Assembly (NCBI RefSeq): GCF_015319165.1
Contig: NZ_JADIVZ010000001.1
Coordinates: forward strand, 248,001-312,000
Length of the DNA: 64,000 nt
Direction of reading: 5' to 3'
DNA from: Nocardioides acrostichi
Lineage (GTDB): Bacteria > Actinomycetota > Actinomycetes > Propionibacteriales > Nocardioidaceae
Shown: piece after piece, positions 53,330-62,704 of the stretch
Layout: every line of letters begins with the position of its first letter
Numbering within the stretch: the first letter of the stretch is position 1
Program-made: the position numbers and the translations under genes
Notes under the pieces: generated by a model
The model's database searches: none
Told to the model about the DNA's origin: nothing
What the model saw: only the letters and a program-made list of their open reading frames with translations

Positions 53330-53729
53330 GGTTCGCAGACGCGCTGAGCGTGATCGGACCGCTGTCGGAAGAGGTGTGCGATACTCGCCACGGTGCCGGC
53401 CCGCGGCTCGTCCGGGGGCAGGCACCCGACGAGGTTCTCGCCGGCTCGCATGGGTCGGCACGCCGAGGACAGCTCGTCACCAGACCGCGACGCGGCTACC
53501 GGCTTCGTGAGAGGAAGTCGAGCGGGCTCTGTGACAGAGAGCCTGCGGCTCAGTGAGAGTGAGCCGCCCGAGCCAAGCGACCGCGGTAGGTGACGCAGGT
53601 GGCCGAGGTGACGCAGCGGCGGAGGACATCGCCGCCATCCACCCACAGACTTGGCGCGGCCTCGGTTCGAGTGTCGCGGACGACAAGCCCGGAGTATCCG
53701 CATGGTGCCGCCCGGGCCAGGAGCATTAC
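53330..53729 (+). promoter_or_regulatory. Probable promoter and long 5' leader of rne
   Basis: This 400-bp gap has no credible gene. An extended -10-like tgcGATACT (GATACT 53380-53385) would give a leader of about 340 bases before ATG 53730 (RBS aggag). RNase E genes in other bacteria have long leaders used for autoregulation, so the same may hold here. The -35 is weak. Confidence 0.35.
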
Positions 53730-56700
53730 ATGCCCGACCAGGACGACCAGCAGCCCACGCTCCCCGAGGTTCCCGTCGCCGACGCGACTGCGACGGCAGA
53801 CCCCGAGACCGCGCCGGCCGAGCAGAGCGCTGCGAAGAAGGCGGCGGCCAAGAAGGCGCCGGCGAAGAAGACCGCTGCGAAGAAGACGGCGGCGAAGAAG
53901 ACGGCGGCGAAGAAGACGGCGGCGAAGAAGGCGCCGGCGAAGAAGAGTGCCACCGAGCAGACCACCGAGCAGACCACCGAGCAGGCCACCGAGCAGGCCA
54001 CCGAGCAGACCACCGAGCAGGCCACCGAGCAGACCACCGAGCAGACCACCGAGCAGACCACCGAGCAGGCCACCGAGCAGGCCACGGCGAAGAAGGCCAC
54101 GGCGAAGAAGGCCACCGCCAAGAGGGCCACCGCGAAGAAGGCCACCGCCAAGAGGGCCACCGCGAAGAAGGCCACCGCGGAGACGCCGGTCGAGCCCGAG
54201 GCCACACCCGTGGCGGTGCCCGACGTCGCTCCGGAGACGGCCGAGCAGCCGCCGGTCGAGACGGCCAGCGAGGCCCCGGCGGCCGCGGTGCTCTTCCAGG
54301 CTCCGGACACCTCGAAGGCGACCAGGGCAGCCTCGACCGCGAAGAAGGCTGCGAAGAGGTCGACGGCCAAGAAGGCCACCCCGGCGGAGGACGCGGCCGC
54401 CCCGGCGCAGGACGCGGATACCGGGGCCGAGGACGTCACGACCGACCAGCAGTCCGACGAGCCGAACCGGGCGTCCCAGGACGCCGACGCGGCCGGGTCG
54501 GAGGGCCCGGAGGAGTCGTCTGCTCCGCGTCGTCGCCGTCGACGCGGGGGGCGTCGCCGTCGCAAGGGTGGCGGCTCTGGTCAGGACCAGAGCGACGACA
54601 ACGGCTCCGACGAGGACTCCGACGACGACTCGTCGTCCCAGAACGACGCCGGAGGCCAGGACGAGTCGTCGCAGAAGGGCGACCAGAACGGCGACCAGAA
54701 CGGCGAGAGCCAGTCCGGCGACCAGGGCAACGGCGACTCCGAGGGAGGCTCGCGCTCCTCGCGGCGTCGGCGTCGCCGGCGCCGTGCGGGCGAGGACGGC
54801 GGCGACAACTCCGACGACCCGGCCAACACCGTGACCCGGGTCCGGTCAGCGAAGTCGGCCGAGGACCAGATCACCGCCTTGTCGGGCTCGACTCGCCTGG
54901 AGGCCAAGAAGCAGCGCCGTCGCGAGGGGCGTGAGGCCGGACGCCGGCGCGCGCCGATCGTCTCGGAGGCCGAGTTCCTGGCCCGCCGTGAGGCCGTCGA
55001 GCGCACGATGGTGATCCGCGAGCGTGCGGACCTGACCCAGATCGCGGTGCTCGAGGACAAGGTGCTCGTGGAGCACTACGTGGCGCGGGAGTCCCAGACC
55101 TCCCTCATCGGCAACATCTACCTCGGCCGTGTGCAGAACGTGCTGCCGTCGATGGAGGCCGCCTTCATCGACATCGGCAAGGGCCGCAACGCGGTGCTCT
55201 ACGCGGGCGAGGTCAACTGGTCGGCGCTGGGCCATAAGGAGGGAGCGCCGCGCAAGATCGAGTCGGTGCTCTCCTCGGGCCAGTCGGTGCTGGTGCAGGT
55301 GACCAAGGATCCCATCGGCCACAAGGGCGCCCGCCTGACCAGCCAGATCAGCCTGGCCGGCCGGTTCCTGGTCTACGTGCCCGACGGCAACAACTCCGGG
55401 ATCTCTCGCAAGCTGCCCGACACCGAGCGCAGCCGCCTCAAGGCGCTGCTCAAGGAGATCGTGCCCGACACTGCCGGCGTCATCGTGCGCACGGCCGCGG
55501 AAGGTGCCAGCGAGGAGGAGCTGACCCGCGACGTCGAGCGGCTCAAGGCCCGCTGGGAGGACGTCGAGAAGAAGGCCAAGGGCAGCTCGCCGCAGCTGCT
55601 GTACGGCGAGCCCGACCTCACGCTCAAGGTGGTGCGCGACCTCTTCACCGAGGACTTCGCCAGCCTGGTCATCGAGGGCGACGACGCCTGGGACACCGTC
55701 AAGGGCTACGTCGACCACGTGGCGCCCGACCTGGTCGAGCGCGTGCAGCGCTTCGAGCCGGCCGAGGACGGCAAGAACGCCGGCAAGGACGTCTTCGGCG
55801 TCCACCGCATCGACGAGCAGATCGCCAAGGGCACCGACCGCAAGGTGTGGCTGCCCTCGGGCGGCTCGCTCGTCATCGACCGCACCGAGGCCATGACGGT
55901 CGTCGACGTCAACACCGGCAAGTTCACCGGCTCCGGCGGCAACCTCGAGGAGACCGTCACCAAGAACAACCTCGAGGCGGCCGAGGAGATCGTGCGCCAG
56001 CTGCGGCTGCGCGACATCGGCGGGATCATCGTCGTCGACTTCATCGACATGGTGCTCGAGAGCAACCGCGACCTCGTGCTGCGCCGTCTGGTCGAGTGCC
56101 TCGGGCGCGACCGCACCCGCCACCAGGTCGCCGAGGTCACCTCGCTCGGCCTCGTGCAGATGACCCGCAAGCGCATCGGCACCGGCCTGCTCGAGGCGTT
56201 CAGCGAGAACTGCGAGCACTGTCAGGGCCGCGGCGTCGTCGTGCACGACATGCCCGTCGAGCAGAAGAGCGACGACGAATCCAAGCGCGGACGCCGCTCG
56301 CGCGGCGGCCGGGGGCGCGGTGACTCCGAGGGCGGCAGCAACAACGGCGGAAACGGGGGCGGCAACGGGAGGCCGTCGAAGAAGGACGCCGAGAAGCAGT
56401 CCGGCGTGGCCAAGGACGAGCACCACCGACCCAGTCCGCAGGAGTTCGCGGCGATGGCGCGCAAGGACGCCGACGACGCCAAGCCGGCCGATCAGCCCGC
56501 AGCCGATCGGCCCCCGGTCGAGGCGCCCGCTGCCGAGGCCTCGGTCCTGGAGGCGCCGACGGTCGAGTCGCCGTCCAGTGTGGTGGAGCCCGAGCCGGCG
56601 CCTCAGACGGCCCGTCAGCCGGCGCCCGAACCTGCGCCCGAGCCGGAACCCACACCGGAACCCGCACCGGAGCCGGTGAGGCCGACCACCTCGGTCGTGT

Positions 56701-56978
56701 CGACCTCGCGTCGCCGCTCGTCGAGTCGCACCGGCACGGTGCGCACCGGCGAGGCCGCGGCCGTGGTGGTGTCGGCCCCCGCCGCGACGGAGGCCGTCCA
56801 GGCGCCGTCGACTCCGGCGCCCAAGGTGATGACCCGCACGCGTGGCCGCAGGGCCGCGACCCCGGCCGCCGAACTGCCCGAGGCGGGCGACGTGCCGCCG
56901 ATGGGCGGGGTGGGCCAGCCGCCGTCCGACGGACTGGTCGAGCCTGGCACGGCCGACACCGAGCCGGGCTCGATCTGA
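53730..56978 (+). CDS. rne: Ribonuclease E/G family endonuclease with repeat-rich N-terminus
   Basis: A 1082-residue RNase E/G that processes mRNA and rRNA. The catalytic core (about 420-845) starts with EHYVARESQTSLIGNIYLGRV and includes the S1 domain, the DNase I-like domain with catalytic Asp726 (VVDVNTGKF) and Asp770 (IVVDFIDM), and the Zn-link Cys828/Cys831 (CEHC). The N-terminal 400 residues are disordered: Lys/Ala pentads, eleven TEQ tetrads, more Lys/Ala pentads, then acidic Ser/Asp/Gly-rich and Arg-rich stretches. The C-terminus (845-1082) is Pro/Glu-rich. In actinobacteria the disordered arms flank a central core. ATG 53730 has aggag 6 bases upstream; a longer reading to 53553 has no RBS. 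Confidence 0.93.
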   Translation: MPDQDDQQPTLPEVPVADATATADPETAPAEQSAAKKAAAKKAPAKKTAAKKTAAKKTAAKKTAAKKAPAKKSATEQTTEQTTEQATEQATEQTTEQATEQTTEQTTEQTTEQATEQATAKKATAKKATAKRATAKKATAKRATAKKATAETPVEPEATPVAVPDVAPETAEQPPVETASEAPAAAVLFQAPDTSKATRAASTAKKAAKRSTAKKATPAEDAAAPAQDADTGAEDVTTDQQSDEPNRASQDADAAGSEGPEESSAPRRRRRRGGRRRRKGGGSGQDQSDDNGSDEDSDDDSSSQNDAGGQDESSQKGDQNGDQNGESQSGDQGNGDSEGGSRSSRRRRRRRRAGEDGGDNSDDPANTVTRVRSAKSAEDQITALSGSTRLEAKKQRRREGREAGRRRAPIVSEAEFLARREAVERTMVIRERADLTQIAVLEDKVLVEHYVARESQTSLIGNIYLGRVQNVLPSMEAAFIDIGKGRNAVLYAGEVNWSALGHKEGAPRKIESVLSSGQSVLVQVTKDPIGHKGARLTSQISLAGRFLVYVPDGNNSGISRKLPDTERSRLKALLKEIVPDTAGVIVRTAAEGASEEELTRDVERLKARWEDVEKKAKGSSPQLLYGEPDLTLKVVRDLFTEDFASLVIEGDDAWDTVKGYVDHVAPDLVERVQRFEPAEDGKNAGKDVFGVHRIDEQIAKGTDRKVWLPSGGSLVIDRTEAMTVVDVNTGKFTGSGGNLEETVTKNNLEAAEEIVRQLRLRDIGGIIVVDFIDMVLESNRDLVLRRLVECLGRDRTRHQVAEVTSLGLVQMTRKRIGTGLLEAFSENCEHCQGRGVVVHDMPVEQKSDDESKRGRRSRGGRGRGDSEGGSNNGGNGGGNGRPSKKDAEKQSGVAKDEHHRPSPQEFAAMARKDADDAKPADQPAADRPPVEAPAAEASVLEAPTVESPSSVVEPEPAPQTARQPAPEPAPEPEPTPEPAPEPVRPTTSVVSTSRRRSSSRTGTVRTGEAAAVVVSAPAATEAVQAPSTPAPKVMTRTRGRRAATPAAELPEAGDVPPMGGVGQPPSDGLVEPGTADTEPGSI
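53829..54170 (+). repeat. Three adjacent coding tandem repeats in rne
   Basis: A 15-bp repeat (KKTAA-type pentads, 53829-53946) is followed by eleven 12-bp units accgagcagRcc (53952-54080), then six 15-bp ATAKK-type units (54081-54170). The nucleotide identity between units is near-complete, so copy number is probably unstable. Confidence 0.9.
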
Positions 56979-56989
56979 ACCAGCCGACG

Positions 56990-57889
56990 TCAGCCGGTGG
57001 CCAGGGCCTGGAGGCGGCTGTAGGAGCCGTTGAAGGAGTCCTGGTCCACCGGCGTGTCGGTGTACTGCCAGAACGTGCGGTAGCTCCAGCCCGCCGGCAT
57101 GGTCCCCGGTGTGGAGGCCCAGCGGGCGATCCACAGCGGGTTGGTGGAGCCGAACGCGGTGCTGCTGCCCGTGCACTGGTTCCACCAGCTCGTGGTGGTG
57201 TAGATGACCGCGTCGCGGCCCGTCAGCGACTCGTACGTGGTGGTGAAGTCCCGGATCCACGCCACCATCGCCGCGGTCGAGAGGCCGTAGCAGGTGCCGC
57301 CCGAGTACGGGTTGTACTCGATGTCGAGCGCACCCGGCAGGGTCTTGCCGTCGCCTGACCAGCCGCCGCCGTGCTGCACGAAGTACTCCGCCTGGCTCGC
57401 GCCGCTGGAGTCGCTGGGGTTCGCGAAGTGGTAACTGCCCCGGATGAACCCGGTGTCGTAGGAGCCGTTGTACTGCGAGGCGAAGGTGTCGCTGGTGTAG
57501 TAGGTGCCCTCGGTCGCCTTCACGTAGGCGAACCGCTTGCCCTGGCCGTAGTAGCCGGCCCAGTCGACGCTCCCCTGGTAGTGGGACACGTCGAGGCCGT
57601 CGACACCGCCGTCCGGCGTGGCGTCGGACGTCGCGGTGCTGCGCGCGGACGTCGGAGCGGCGTCGTCCGGCCCGACGCCGGAGCGCCACCCCATCGTGCC
57701 GCCACCCCCACGGGTGACGCCGGCCTGGTGGGCGCGGGGGTTGATGTGCTCCGAGGACGGCACGCTGTGCGGACCCTCGCCCGGTGGGGCTGCAGTCGCG
57801 GCACCGGTGAGCGTCGCCGTGAGCGCCAAGGCTGCGAGAGCGCCGATCATCGGCAGGCGGGTAGGGGTACGAGGGCGTGTGAGAACCAT
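56990..57889 (-). CDS. Secreted GH25 lysozyme-like muramidase
   Basis: A 299-residue secreted glycosidase. A signal peptide (about 1-34, [17 protein letters not shown]) and a Gly/Ser-rich linker precede the GH25 domain (about 96-299). Catalytic residues are in GLDVSHYQG (the first Asp) and DIEYNPY (Asp-x-Glu pair). [16 protein letters not shown] and [17 protein letters not shown] are the other family blocks. It should cut MurNAc-GlcNAc bonds of peptidoglycan. Convergent with rne with only an 11-bp gap and no visible terminator. The start 57889 has a weak RBS. Confidence 0.92.
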   Translation of the reverse strand: MVLTRPRTPTRLPMIGALAALALTATLTGAATAAPPGEGPHSVPSSEHINPRAHQAGVTRGGGGTMGWRSGVGPDDAAPTSARSTATSDATPDGGVDGLDVSHYQGSVDWAGYYGQGKRFAYVKATEGTYYTSDTFASQYNGSYDTGFIRGSYHFANPSDSSGASQAEYFVQHGGGWSGDGKTLPGALDIEYNPYSGGTCYGLSTAAMVAWIRDFTTTYESLTGRDAVIYTTTSWWNQCTGSSTAFGSTNPLWIARWASTPGTMPAGWSYRTFWQYTDTPVDQDSFNGSYSRLQALATG

Positions 57890-58007
57890 GGGCGAGCCTT
57901 CCCGAGATGGAGGTTCCTGTCCGCTGACGACGCTAGACCCAGGGCGGGGCGGCGTCGACCTCTGTGGAGGAGAAGTTCACGCGTCCGTCGCGCGGGCCGC
58001 TGCAGTT

Positions 58008-58036
58008 TTGGCGGCTGCGTGGCCCGTGCGTACTAT
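58008..58036 (+). promoter_or_regulatory. Strong promoter of rplU-rpmA
   Basis: TTGGCG (58008-58013), 17-bp spacer and TACTAT (58031-58036) form the best two-element promoter in the window. The leader of about 115 bases contains the hairpins ggcgtg/cacgcc (58047-58063) and a ccccgg...ccgggg stretch. It may hold a ribosomal-protein regulatory structure. Confidence 0.7.
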
Positions 58037-58157
58037 TGACCCTCGGCGTGTTCGGCACGCCCACTCTGCTGGCACCCCGGCCCCGGGGTCCCGGGACCGA
58101 GCGCGTGAGCGCTGGAGTGCCGCAGCAACGGACGTGACAATCATGGAGGAGACCGCG

Positions 58158-58460
58158 GTGTACGCGATCGTGCGCACTGGCGCCAAGCAGGAGAAGGTCG
58201 CCGTCGGCGACGTCATCGAGATCGACAAGGTGGCCACGCCTGTCGGTGAGACCCTCACGCTGCCGGTCCTCATGGCCGTCGACGGTGAGAGCGTCACCTC
58301 CAGCGGCCTGGACAAGGCCGCAGTGACCGTCGAGGTTCTCGGCGCCACCAAGGGCCCCAAGATCATCATCCAGAAGTACAAGAACAAGACCGGCTACAAG
58401 AAGCGCCAGGGTCACCGCCAGAAGTACACCCAGGTCAAGGTCACCGACATCTCGATCTGA
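58158..58460 (+). CDS. rplU: 50S ribosomal protein L21
   Basis: A 100-residue ribosomal protein of the large subunit that contacts 23S rRNA domain V and L20. [24 protein letters not shown] and [27 protein letters not shown] are diagnostic. GTG 58158 is the right start because GGAGGAG lies 7 bases upstream; ATG 58143 would include that RBS in the coding region. rpmA follows 69 bases downstream. rplU-rpmA-obgE is the universal order. Confidence 0.97.
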   Translation: MYAIVRTGAKQEKVAVGDVIEIDKVATPVGETLTLPVLMAVDGESVTSSGLDKAAVTVEVLGATKGPKIIIQKYKNKTGYKKRQGHRQKYTQVKVTDISI

Positions 58461-58529
58461 GCCTCGGCCCCCGCGGGGCGCATCCGGCTCGACCAGCGAC
58501 AACCAGCGACAGAACTCGAAGGATTCCTC

Positions 58530-58784
58530 ATGGCACACAAGAAGGGCGCGGCGTCCACCAAGAACGGCCGCGACTCCAACGCTCAGCGCCTCGGTGTCAA
58601 GCGCTACGGCGGTCAGCTGGTCAACGCCGGCGAGATCATCGTGCGCCAGCGCGGCACCCACTTCCACCCCGGTAGCGGCGTCGGCCGCGGCGGCGACGAC
58701 ACCCTGTTCGCTCTCCAGGCCGGTGCGGTCGAGTTCGGTACCCGTCGTGGTCGCCGGGTCGTCAACATCGTCCCGTCGGAGTGA
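58530..58784 (+). CDS. rpmA: 50S ribosomal protein L27
   Basis: An 84-residue large-subunit protein whose N-terminus reaches the peptidyl-transferase centre. It begins [22 protein letters not shown] without the cleavable extension of Firmicutes, and [22 protein letters not shown] is conserved. RBS gaagga lies 7 bases before ATG. A hairpin follows 32 bases after the stop, before obgE. Confidence 0.97.
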   Translation: MAHKKGAASTKNGRDSNAQRLGVKRYGGQLVNAGEIIVRQRGTHFHPGSGVGRGGDDTLFALQAGAVEFGTRRGRRVVNIVPSE

Positions 58785-58815
58785 CCTGACGCTTCGCGTT
58801 CCAGTACTTCTCAGG

Positions 58816-58847
58816 CGAAGGGCGTCCCGCTGACGGGGCGCCCTTCG
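58816..58847 (+). terminator. Hairpin between rpmA and obgE
   Basis: cgaagggcg (58816-58824) pairs with cgcccttcg (58839-58847), and the inner tccc/gggg extends it to 13 bp with a 6-base loop. The arms resemble the cgaagg...ccttcg stem at 6457. There is no U-tract, so it may only reduce read-through into obgE. Confidence 0.7.
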
Positions 58848-58883
58848 TGCTGTTCCAGCCCGCACGCACCCCCAGGAGATCCC

Positions 58884-60461
58884 ATGGCCGTCCCGAGCTT
58901 CGTCGACCGGGTCTCGCTACACGTCAGCGCCGGTCGCGGCGGGCACGGCGTGGCCTCGGTGCACCGCGAGAAGTTCAAGCCGCTGGGTGGGCCGGATGGC
59001 GGTAACGGCGGCCCCGGAGGGTCGGTGATCCTGCGGGTCGACTCCGACGTCACGACCCTCATCGACTACCACCACAGCCCCAAGCGCAGCGCCGAGAACG
59101 GCGGCCAGGGCGCGGGTGGTCTGCGCAGCGGCGCCCATGGCGCCGACCTGGTGCTTCCCGTGCCCGAGGGCACGGTCGTCACCGACATGGACGGCACGGT
59201 GTTGGCCGACCTCACCGGTGCAGGCACCGAGATGGTGTTGGCCGAGGGCGGCCGCGGCGGGCTCGGCAACGCCGCGCTGGCGTCGTCCAAGCGCAAGGCG
59301 CCGGGCTTTGCCCTGCTCGGTGAGCCGGGCGAGGAGATCCAGGTGCGCCTGGAACTCAAGATCGTCGCCGACATCGGGCTCGTGGGCTTCCCGAGTGCGG
59401 GCAAGTCCAGCCTGATCGCCGCGATCTCCCGGGCGCGGCCCAAGGTGGCCGACTACCCGTTCACGACCCTGGTGCCGAACCTCGGCGTGGTGACCGCGGG
59501 CGAGACCGTGTTCACGGTCGCCGACGTACCCGGGCTCATCGAGGGCGCCAGCGAGGGACGCGGACTGGGGCACGACTTCCTCCGGCACGTCGAGCGGTGC
59601 GCGGCCATCGTGCACGTCATCGACACCGCCACCCTCGAACCGGGGCGCAACCCGCTCGACGACCTCGACGTCATCGAGAACGAACTGGCCCGCTACGGCG
59701 GCCTCGAGGGGCGGCCGCGGTTGGTCGCGCTGAACAAGGTCGACGTGCCCGACGGCCGCGGCATCGCCGAGATCGTCCTCGACGACCTGCGCGAGCGCGG
59801 GCTGCGGGTCTTCACGGTCTCGGCCGCCTCGACCGAGGGGCTGCGCGAGCTCACGTTCGCCATGGCCGAGATCGTGCTGGCGGCGCGCGCCGAGAAGCCG
59901 GCGGCCGCCGCCGAACGCATCGTGCTGCGCCCGCCGAGTGCCGACGGGGCCGCAGACTTCACCATCAAGCAGACCAGGGATCCCGCCGGTGAGGTCGCCT
60001 GGCGGGTGCGGGGCACCAAGCCCGAGCGCTGGGTGCGCCAGACCGACTTCAGCAACGAGGAGGCCGTCGGCTTCCTCGCCGACCGCCTCAACCGCCTCGG
60101 CATCGAGGACCGTCTCGTGCAGCTGGGCGCGGTCGAGGGCGACGCCGTGCTCATCGGGCACCCCGACAACGCGGTGGTCTTCGACTTCCGGCCCAGCATC
60201 GAGGCCGGCGCCGAGATGCTCGGACGCCGCGGCGAGGACCAGCGCTTCGACGAACGGCGTCCGGCCCGCGACCGCCGTCGCGCCATCGACGCCGCCATGG
60301 GCGACCGTGGCGAGGGGGAGACCCGCGCCGATGTCGCCCGCCGGTTCGACGACGAGCGCCGAGGTGGCTCGCAGCAGCAGGGCCCCTCGGCGTACGAGAT
60401 CGGTGGCGACGACGACCCCGACGCCGTTGCGGCGTCGTCCTGGCAGGACGACGACGAGTGA
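58884..60461 (+). CDS. obgE: Obg-family GTPase (CgtA), ribosome assembly
   Basis: A 525-residue GTPase that associates with the 50S subunit and links ribosome assembly to stress. The Gly-rich Obg fold (1-160) includes [20 protein letters not shown]. The G domain has the P-loop GFPSAGKS (168-175), switch DVPG, and NKVD. An OCT domain follows at about 350-430. The C-terminal 85 residues ([19 protein letters not shown]...) are a charged, disordered extension longer than in most Obg proteins. It overlaps proB by 4 bases (GTGA). RBS aggag is 6 bases before ATG. Confidence 0.96.
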   Translation: MAVPSFVDRVSLHVSAGRGGHGVASVHREKFKPLGGPDGGNGGPGGSVILRVDSDVTTLIDYHHSPKRSAENGGQGAGGLRSGAHGADLVLPVPEGTVVTDMDGTVLADLTGAGTEMVLAEGGRGGLGNAALASSKRKAPGFALLGEPGEEIQVRLELKIVADIGLVGFPSAGKSSLIAAISRARPKVADYPFTTLVPNLGVVTAGETVFTVADVPGLIEGASEGRGLGHDFLRHVERCAAIVHVIDTATLEPGRNPLDDLDVIENELARYGGLEGRPRLVALNKVDVPDGRGIAEIVLDDLRERGLRVFTVSAASTEGLRELTFAMAEIVLAARAEKPAAAAERIVLRPPSADGAADFTIKQTRDPAGEVAWRVRGTKPERWVRQTDFSNEEAVGFLADRLNRLGIEDRLVQLGAVEGDAVLIGHPDNAVVFDFRPSIEAGAEMLGRRGEDQRFDERRPARDRRRAIDAAMGDRGEGETRADVARRFDDERRGGSQQQGPSAYEIGGDDDPDAVAASSWQDDDE

Positions 60462-61579
60462 GCCTGCGCGCGGAGGTCACCGGCGCGCGACGCGTCGTCG
60501 TCAAAGTCGGCTCCTCCTCGCTGACCACCGCCGCGGGCGGCATCGATCCCGACCGCGTGCGGAACCTGGTCGACGCCGTCGCCATGCTGCGAGAGCGGGG
60601 TGCCGAGGTCGTGCTCGTGAGCTCGGGTGCCATCGCGGCCGGATTGGCGCCGTTGGGCCTGAAGCGTCGTCCGAGTGCCCTGGCCGCGCAACAGGCCGCC
60701 GCCTCGGTGGGCCAGGGACTCCTCGTGCACCGCTACACCGAGGAGCTCGCCCGGCACGGGCTCACGGCCGGCCAGGTGCTGCTCACCGTCGACGACGTGA
60801 CCCGCCGCTCGCACTACCGCAACGCCTACCAGACCTTCGCCACGCTGCTCGAGCTCGGCGTGCTGCCCATCGTCAACGAGAACGACACGGTGGCGACCTC
60901 CGAGATCCGGTTCGGCGACAACGACCGGCTGGCCGCGCTGGTGGCACACCTGGTGCACGCCGACCTGCTGGTGCTGCTCTCCGACGTCGACGCGCTCTAC
61001 GACGGACCGCCCGGCGCGCCCGGTGTGCGGCGGCTCGCGGACGTTCGCGGAGAAGCCGACCTCGCCGGCGTGCGGATCGGGTCGACCGGCGCCGCCGGCA
61101 TCGGCACCGGCGGCATGGTCACCAAGGTGGAGGCCGCGCGCATCGCCACGGGCGCCGGCATCCCGGTCGTGCTCGCCGCGGCGCCGTCGGCCGCCGACGC
61201 TCTCGCCGGAGCGCCTCTCGGCACCCTCTTCCACGCCACGGGACGCCGCCGCTCCACCCGGCTGCTCTGGCTCGAACACGCCACCGAGCCGCTCGGCCAC
61301 CTCGAGCTGGATGCCGGCGCCGTACGCGCGGTCGTCGAGCGCGGCGCCTCCCTGCTCGCGGCCGGCGTCACCGGGGTGCGCGGCAGCTTCCACGCCGGCG
61401 ATCCGGTCGAGCTGGTCAGCCCCGACGGCGCGGTCGTCGCCCGCGGACTCGTCGGCTACGACGCCGACGAGCTGCCCGATCTGCTCGGCCGCTCCAGCGG
61501 CGAGCTCCAACGCGAGCTCGGTGCCGGCTACGGCCGCGAGGTCGTGCACCGAGACGCGATGGTCGTCCTCCCGCGCTGA
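60458..61579 (+). CDS. proB: Glutamate 5-kinase
   Basis: A 373-residue enzyme phosphorylating glutamate in the first step of proline synthesis. The amino-acid-kinase domain has [53 protein letters not shown], and [23 protein letters not shown]-terminal PUA domain (about 285-365) includes [23 protein letters not shown]. The GTG start overlaps obgE. Its TGA is the first triplet of a reverse-oriented short-repeat array. proA is not within the next 2.4 kb, so the pair is split or interrupted by the decayed region. Confidence 0.95.
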   Translation: MSLRAEVTGARRVVVKVGSSSLTTAAGGIDPDRVRNLVDAVAMLRERGAEVVLVSSGAIAAGLAPLGLKRRPSALAAQQAAASVGQGLLVHRYTEELARHGLTAGQVLLTVDDVTRRSHYRNAYQTFATLLELGVLPIVNENDTVATSEIRFGDNDRLAALVAHLVHADLLVLLSDVDALYDGPPGAPGVRRLADVRGEADLAGVRIGSTGAAGIGTGGMVTKVEAARIATGAGIPVVLAAAPSAADALAGAPLGTLFHATGRRRSTRLLWLEHATEPLGHLELDAGAVRAVVERGASLLAAGVTGVRGSFHAGDPVELVSPDGAVVARGLVGYDADELPDLLGRSSGELQRELGAGYGREVVHRDAMVVLPR

Positions 61580-61617
61580 CCTGCCGCGAGTTTTCGGGTG
61601 ACCTGCCGCGAGTTTTC
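61577..61617 (-). repeat. 22-bp tandem repeat array, reverse orientation (2 A-type units)
   Basis: Two reverse-complement units start at 61577 and 61599 (22 bp apart), both A-type (gaaaactcgcggcaggtca on the minus strand). The proB stop TGA is the edge of the first. Confidence 0.9.
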
Positions 61618-61901
61618 GTGAGCCCCGATGCTGCATCAGGACCGCATGACGGGCGGACTCGGCCGGGCGGGCCTGATGGGCCGACGGGTGGTGCTCGGAT
61701 CCTCGGGTGGGGAGCTCTGGTCGGCTGCGCGGCGCGCCAGGCAAGGCCATCGGCCCCAGACTCGCCGGGCGCTTCCGGCCGGCGCGCCGCGAGGGCCCGA
61801 GGCCGTCAGCCCAGCCGACTGAGACCCCCAGTGCGTCCGCCCGCTCGCGCAGCCGTCAAGGCCCAGGCGACCCGCCATCGACTGCGGGCCCCTTCCGGTC
61901 G

Positions 61902-62180
61902 GACCCGGGTGGCCTGCTGGATCTGCCCGCAGGGTTCTCCCGCACCGTGCTCGCCGTGTCCGGTGGTGCGGCCGCCCCACGTCGTCGGATCGTTCTCGAC
62001 GACGGCGGGGAGTCCAGCCCGGCGTGTTACGACGAAGCAGCGTGCGCCGAGAAGCCGGACGGCGGGTACGTGCTGGCGACCAACCACGAGATGAATGACG
62101 CCGCGAGCGCTCCCGTGCCGCATCGCCCGTGGGTCGGCCGGCCACGGGTACGTGTTCGAGGCCGCACGCTCACGCTGAGC
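61902..62180 (+). pseudogene. Decayed PhoX-family phosphatase remnant
   Basis: Reading from 61902, DPGGLLDLPAGFSRTVLAVSG... is followed by LDDGG and PDGGYVLATNHEM, which resembles the N-terminal PAGFxYxVLxRSG...NHE block of PhoX-type (DUF839) calcium-dependent phosphatases. A second PhoX-like block, HGYVFEA, occurs at 62143-62163 in a different frame and stops soon after. The roughly 100 residues usually between these blocks are gone. The open frame from 61707 to 62378 has no other recognisable content. It is best read as a deleted, frameshifted remnant. The 280 bases before it (61618-61901) show nothing recognisable. Confidence 0.55.
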
Positions 62181-62225
62181 ATGCCTGGGGTCGCCCTTCT
62201 GGGCGTGCTGGGCGGTGGCGCCGGC

Positions 62226-62581
62226 TCAGTCGGTTTCGGTGCCTCGGAAGGCGACGACCCGCTGGACGAGGTCGAGTGGGGAGGAGGTTCCGCGTGGGGG
62301 AGTTGCACCGACCCCCGACCTTGCTCGTACGACGCGACGTCAGCCGCGAAGGCCTTGCGGGCGACCGGCAGCGCGTAGAGCCCAGTGTGTGCGGCGAACC
62401 CGCCCACGTACACCAGCGGTCGGCCGTGCAGCTGGTACCCGACCATCTGGTAGGTGAACGACTCCACGGAGTCCGGCGCCAACCGGTGCACCACGTCGCG
62501 CACCGACTGCACCCGCTCGCGTGCGGTGTCGTCGAGGGCCGCCAGGCAGGCGGCCACCTCGGGTGACGTGGCGTCGTCCAT
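62226..62581 (-). pseudogene. DUF1801 (YdhG-like) gene with a frameshift near 62280
   Basis: From ATG 62581 the protein reads as a good DUF1801 domain (ALDDTARERVQSVRDVV, YQMVGYQLHGRPLVYVGGF, ALPVARKAFAADVASYEQGRGSVQL). At about 62277-62288 the frame changes: the expected C-terminus PLDLVQRVVAFRGTETD and its stop (62226-62228) lie in another frame. The 356-bp span equals a full-length gene of about 118 codons plus two bases, so a 2-base insertion (or 1-base loss) explains it. Without correction the frame runs on to 62027. A -10 TACGCT (62589-62594) lies 7 bases before the ATG. Real pseudogene or sequencing error cannot be told here. Confidence 0.75.
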
Positions 62582-62588
62582 GGTGGGG

Positions 62589-62594
62589 AGCGTA
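62589..62594 (-). promoter_or_regulatory. -10 element TACGCT for the DUF1801 gene
   Basis: On the minus strand TACGCT ends 7 bases before the ATG at 62581. Confidence 0.45.
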
Positions 62595-62611
62595 AGAACG
62601 TCCAGGGACAT

Positions 62612-62698
62612 TGAAAATGGTGGCAGGTCACCTGAAAACTGGCGCCGGGTCACGTGAAAACTGGCGCCGGGTCACGTGAAAACTGGTGACGGGTCAGC
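62612..62698 (+). repeat. 22-bp tandem repeat array, forward orientation (1 A-like + 3 B-type units)
   Basis: The GAAAA starts of the units lie at 62613, 62634, 62656 and 62678 (21, 22, 22 bp). The first unit is A-like (gaaaatggtggcaggtca), the others B-type (gaaaactggcgccgggtca, the last with tgac). The order and the 21-bp first step match the array at 13294. It ends just before the -10 at 62705. Confidence 0.9.
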
Positions 62699-62704
62699 GG
62701 TCAG

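Noticed and set aside
53553..53729. N-terminal extension of RNase E to 53553
   Set aside because: No RBS precedes 53553, and the added residues have no similarity. ATG 53730 has aggag and begins the usual acidic start.
53829..54170. The rne repeats as a misassembly
   Set aside because: The reading frame is kept through all units, and Lys/Ala-rich arms are usual in actinobacterial RNase E. Copy number could still be wrong in the assembly.
61707..62378. A 223-codon open frame as an intact gene
   Set aside because: Only a short PhoX-like block is recognisable, a second PhoX block is out of frame, there is no RBS or promoter, and its 3' half overlaps the DUF1801 gene on the other strand.
62027..62653. 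The full 208-codon minus-strand frame as the DUF1801 protein
   Set aside because: Its N-terminal 24 codons translate the repeat array and its C-terminal 100 residues result from a frameshift; the real domain is 62226-62581.
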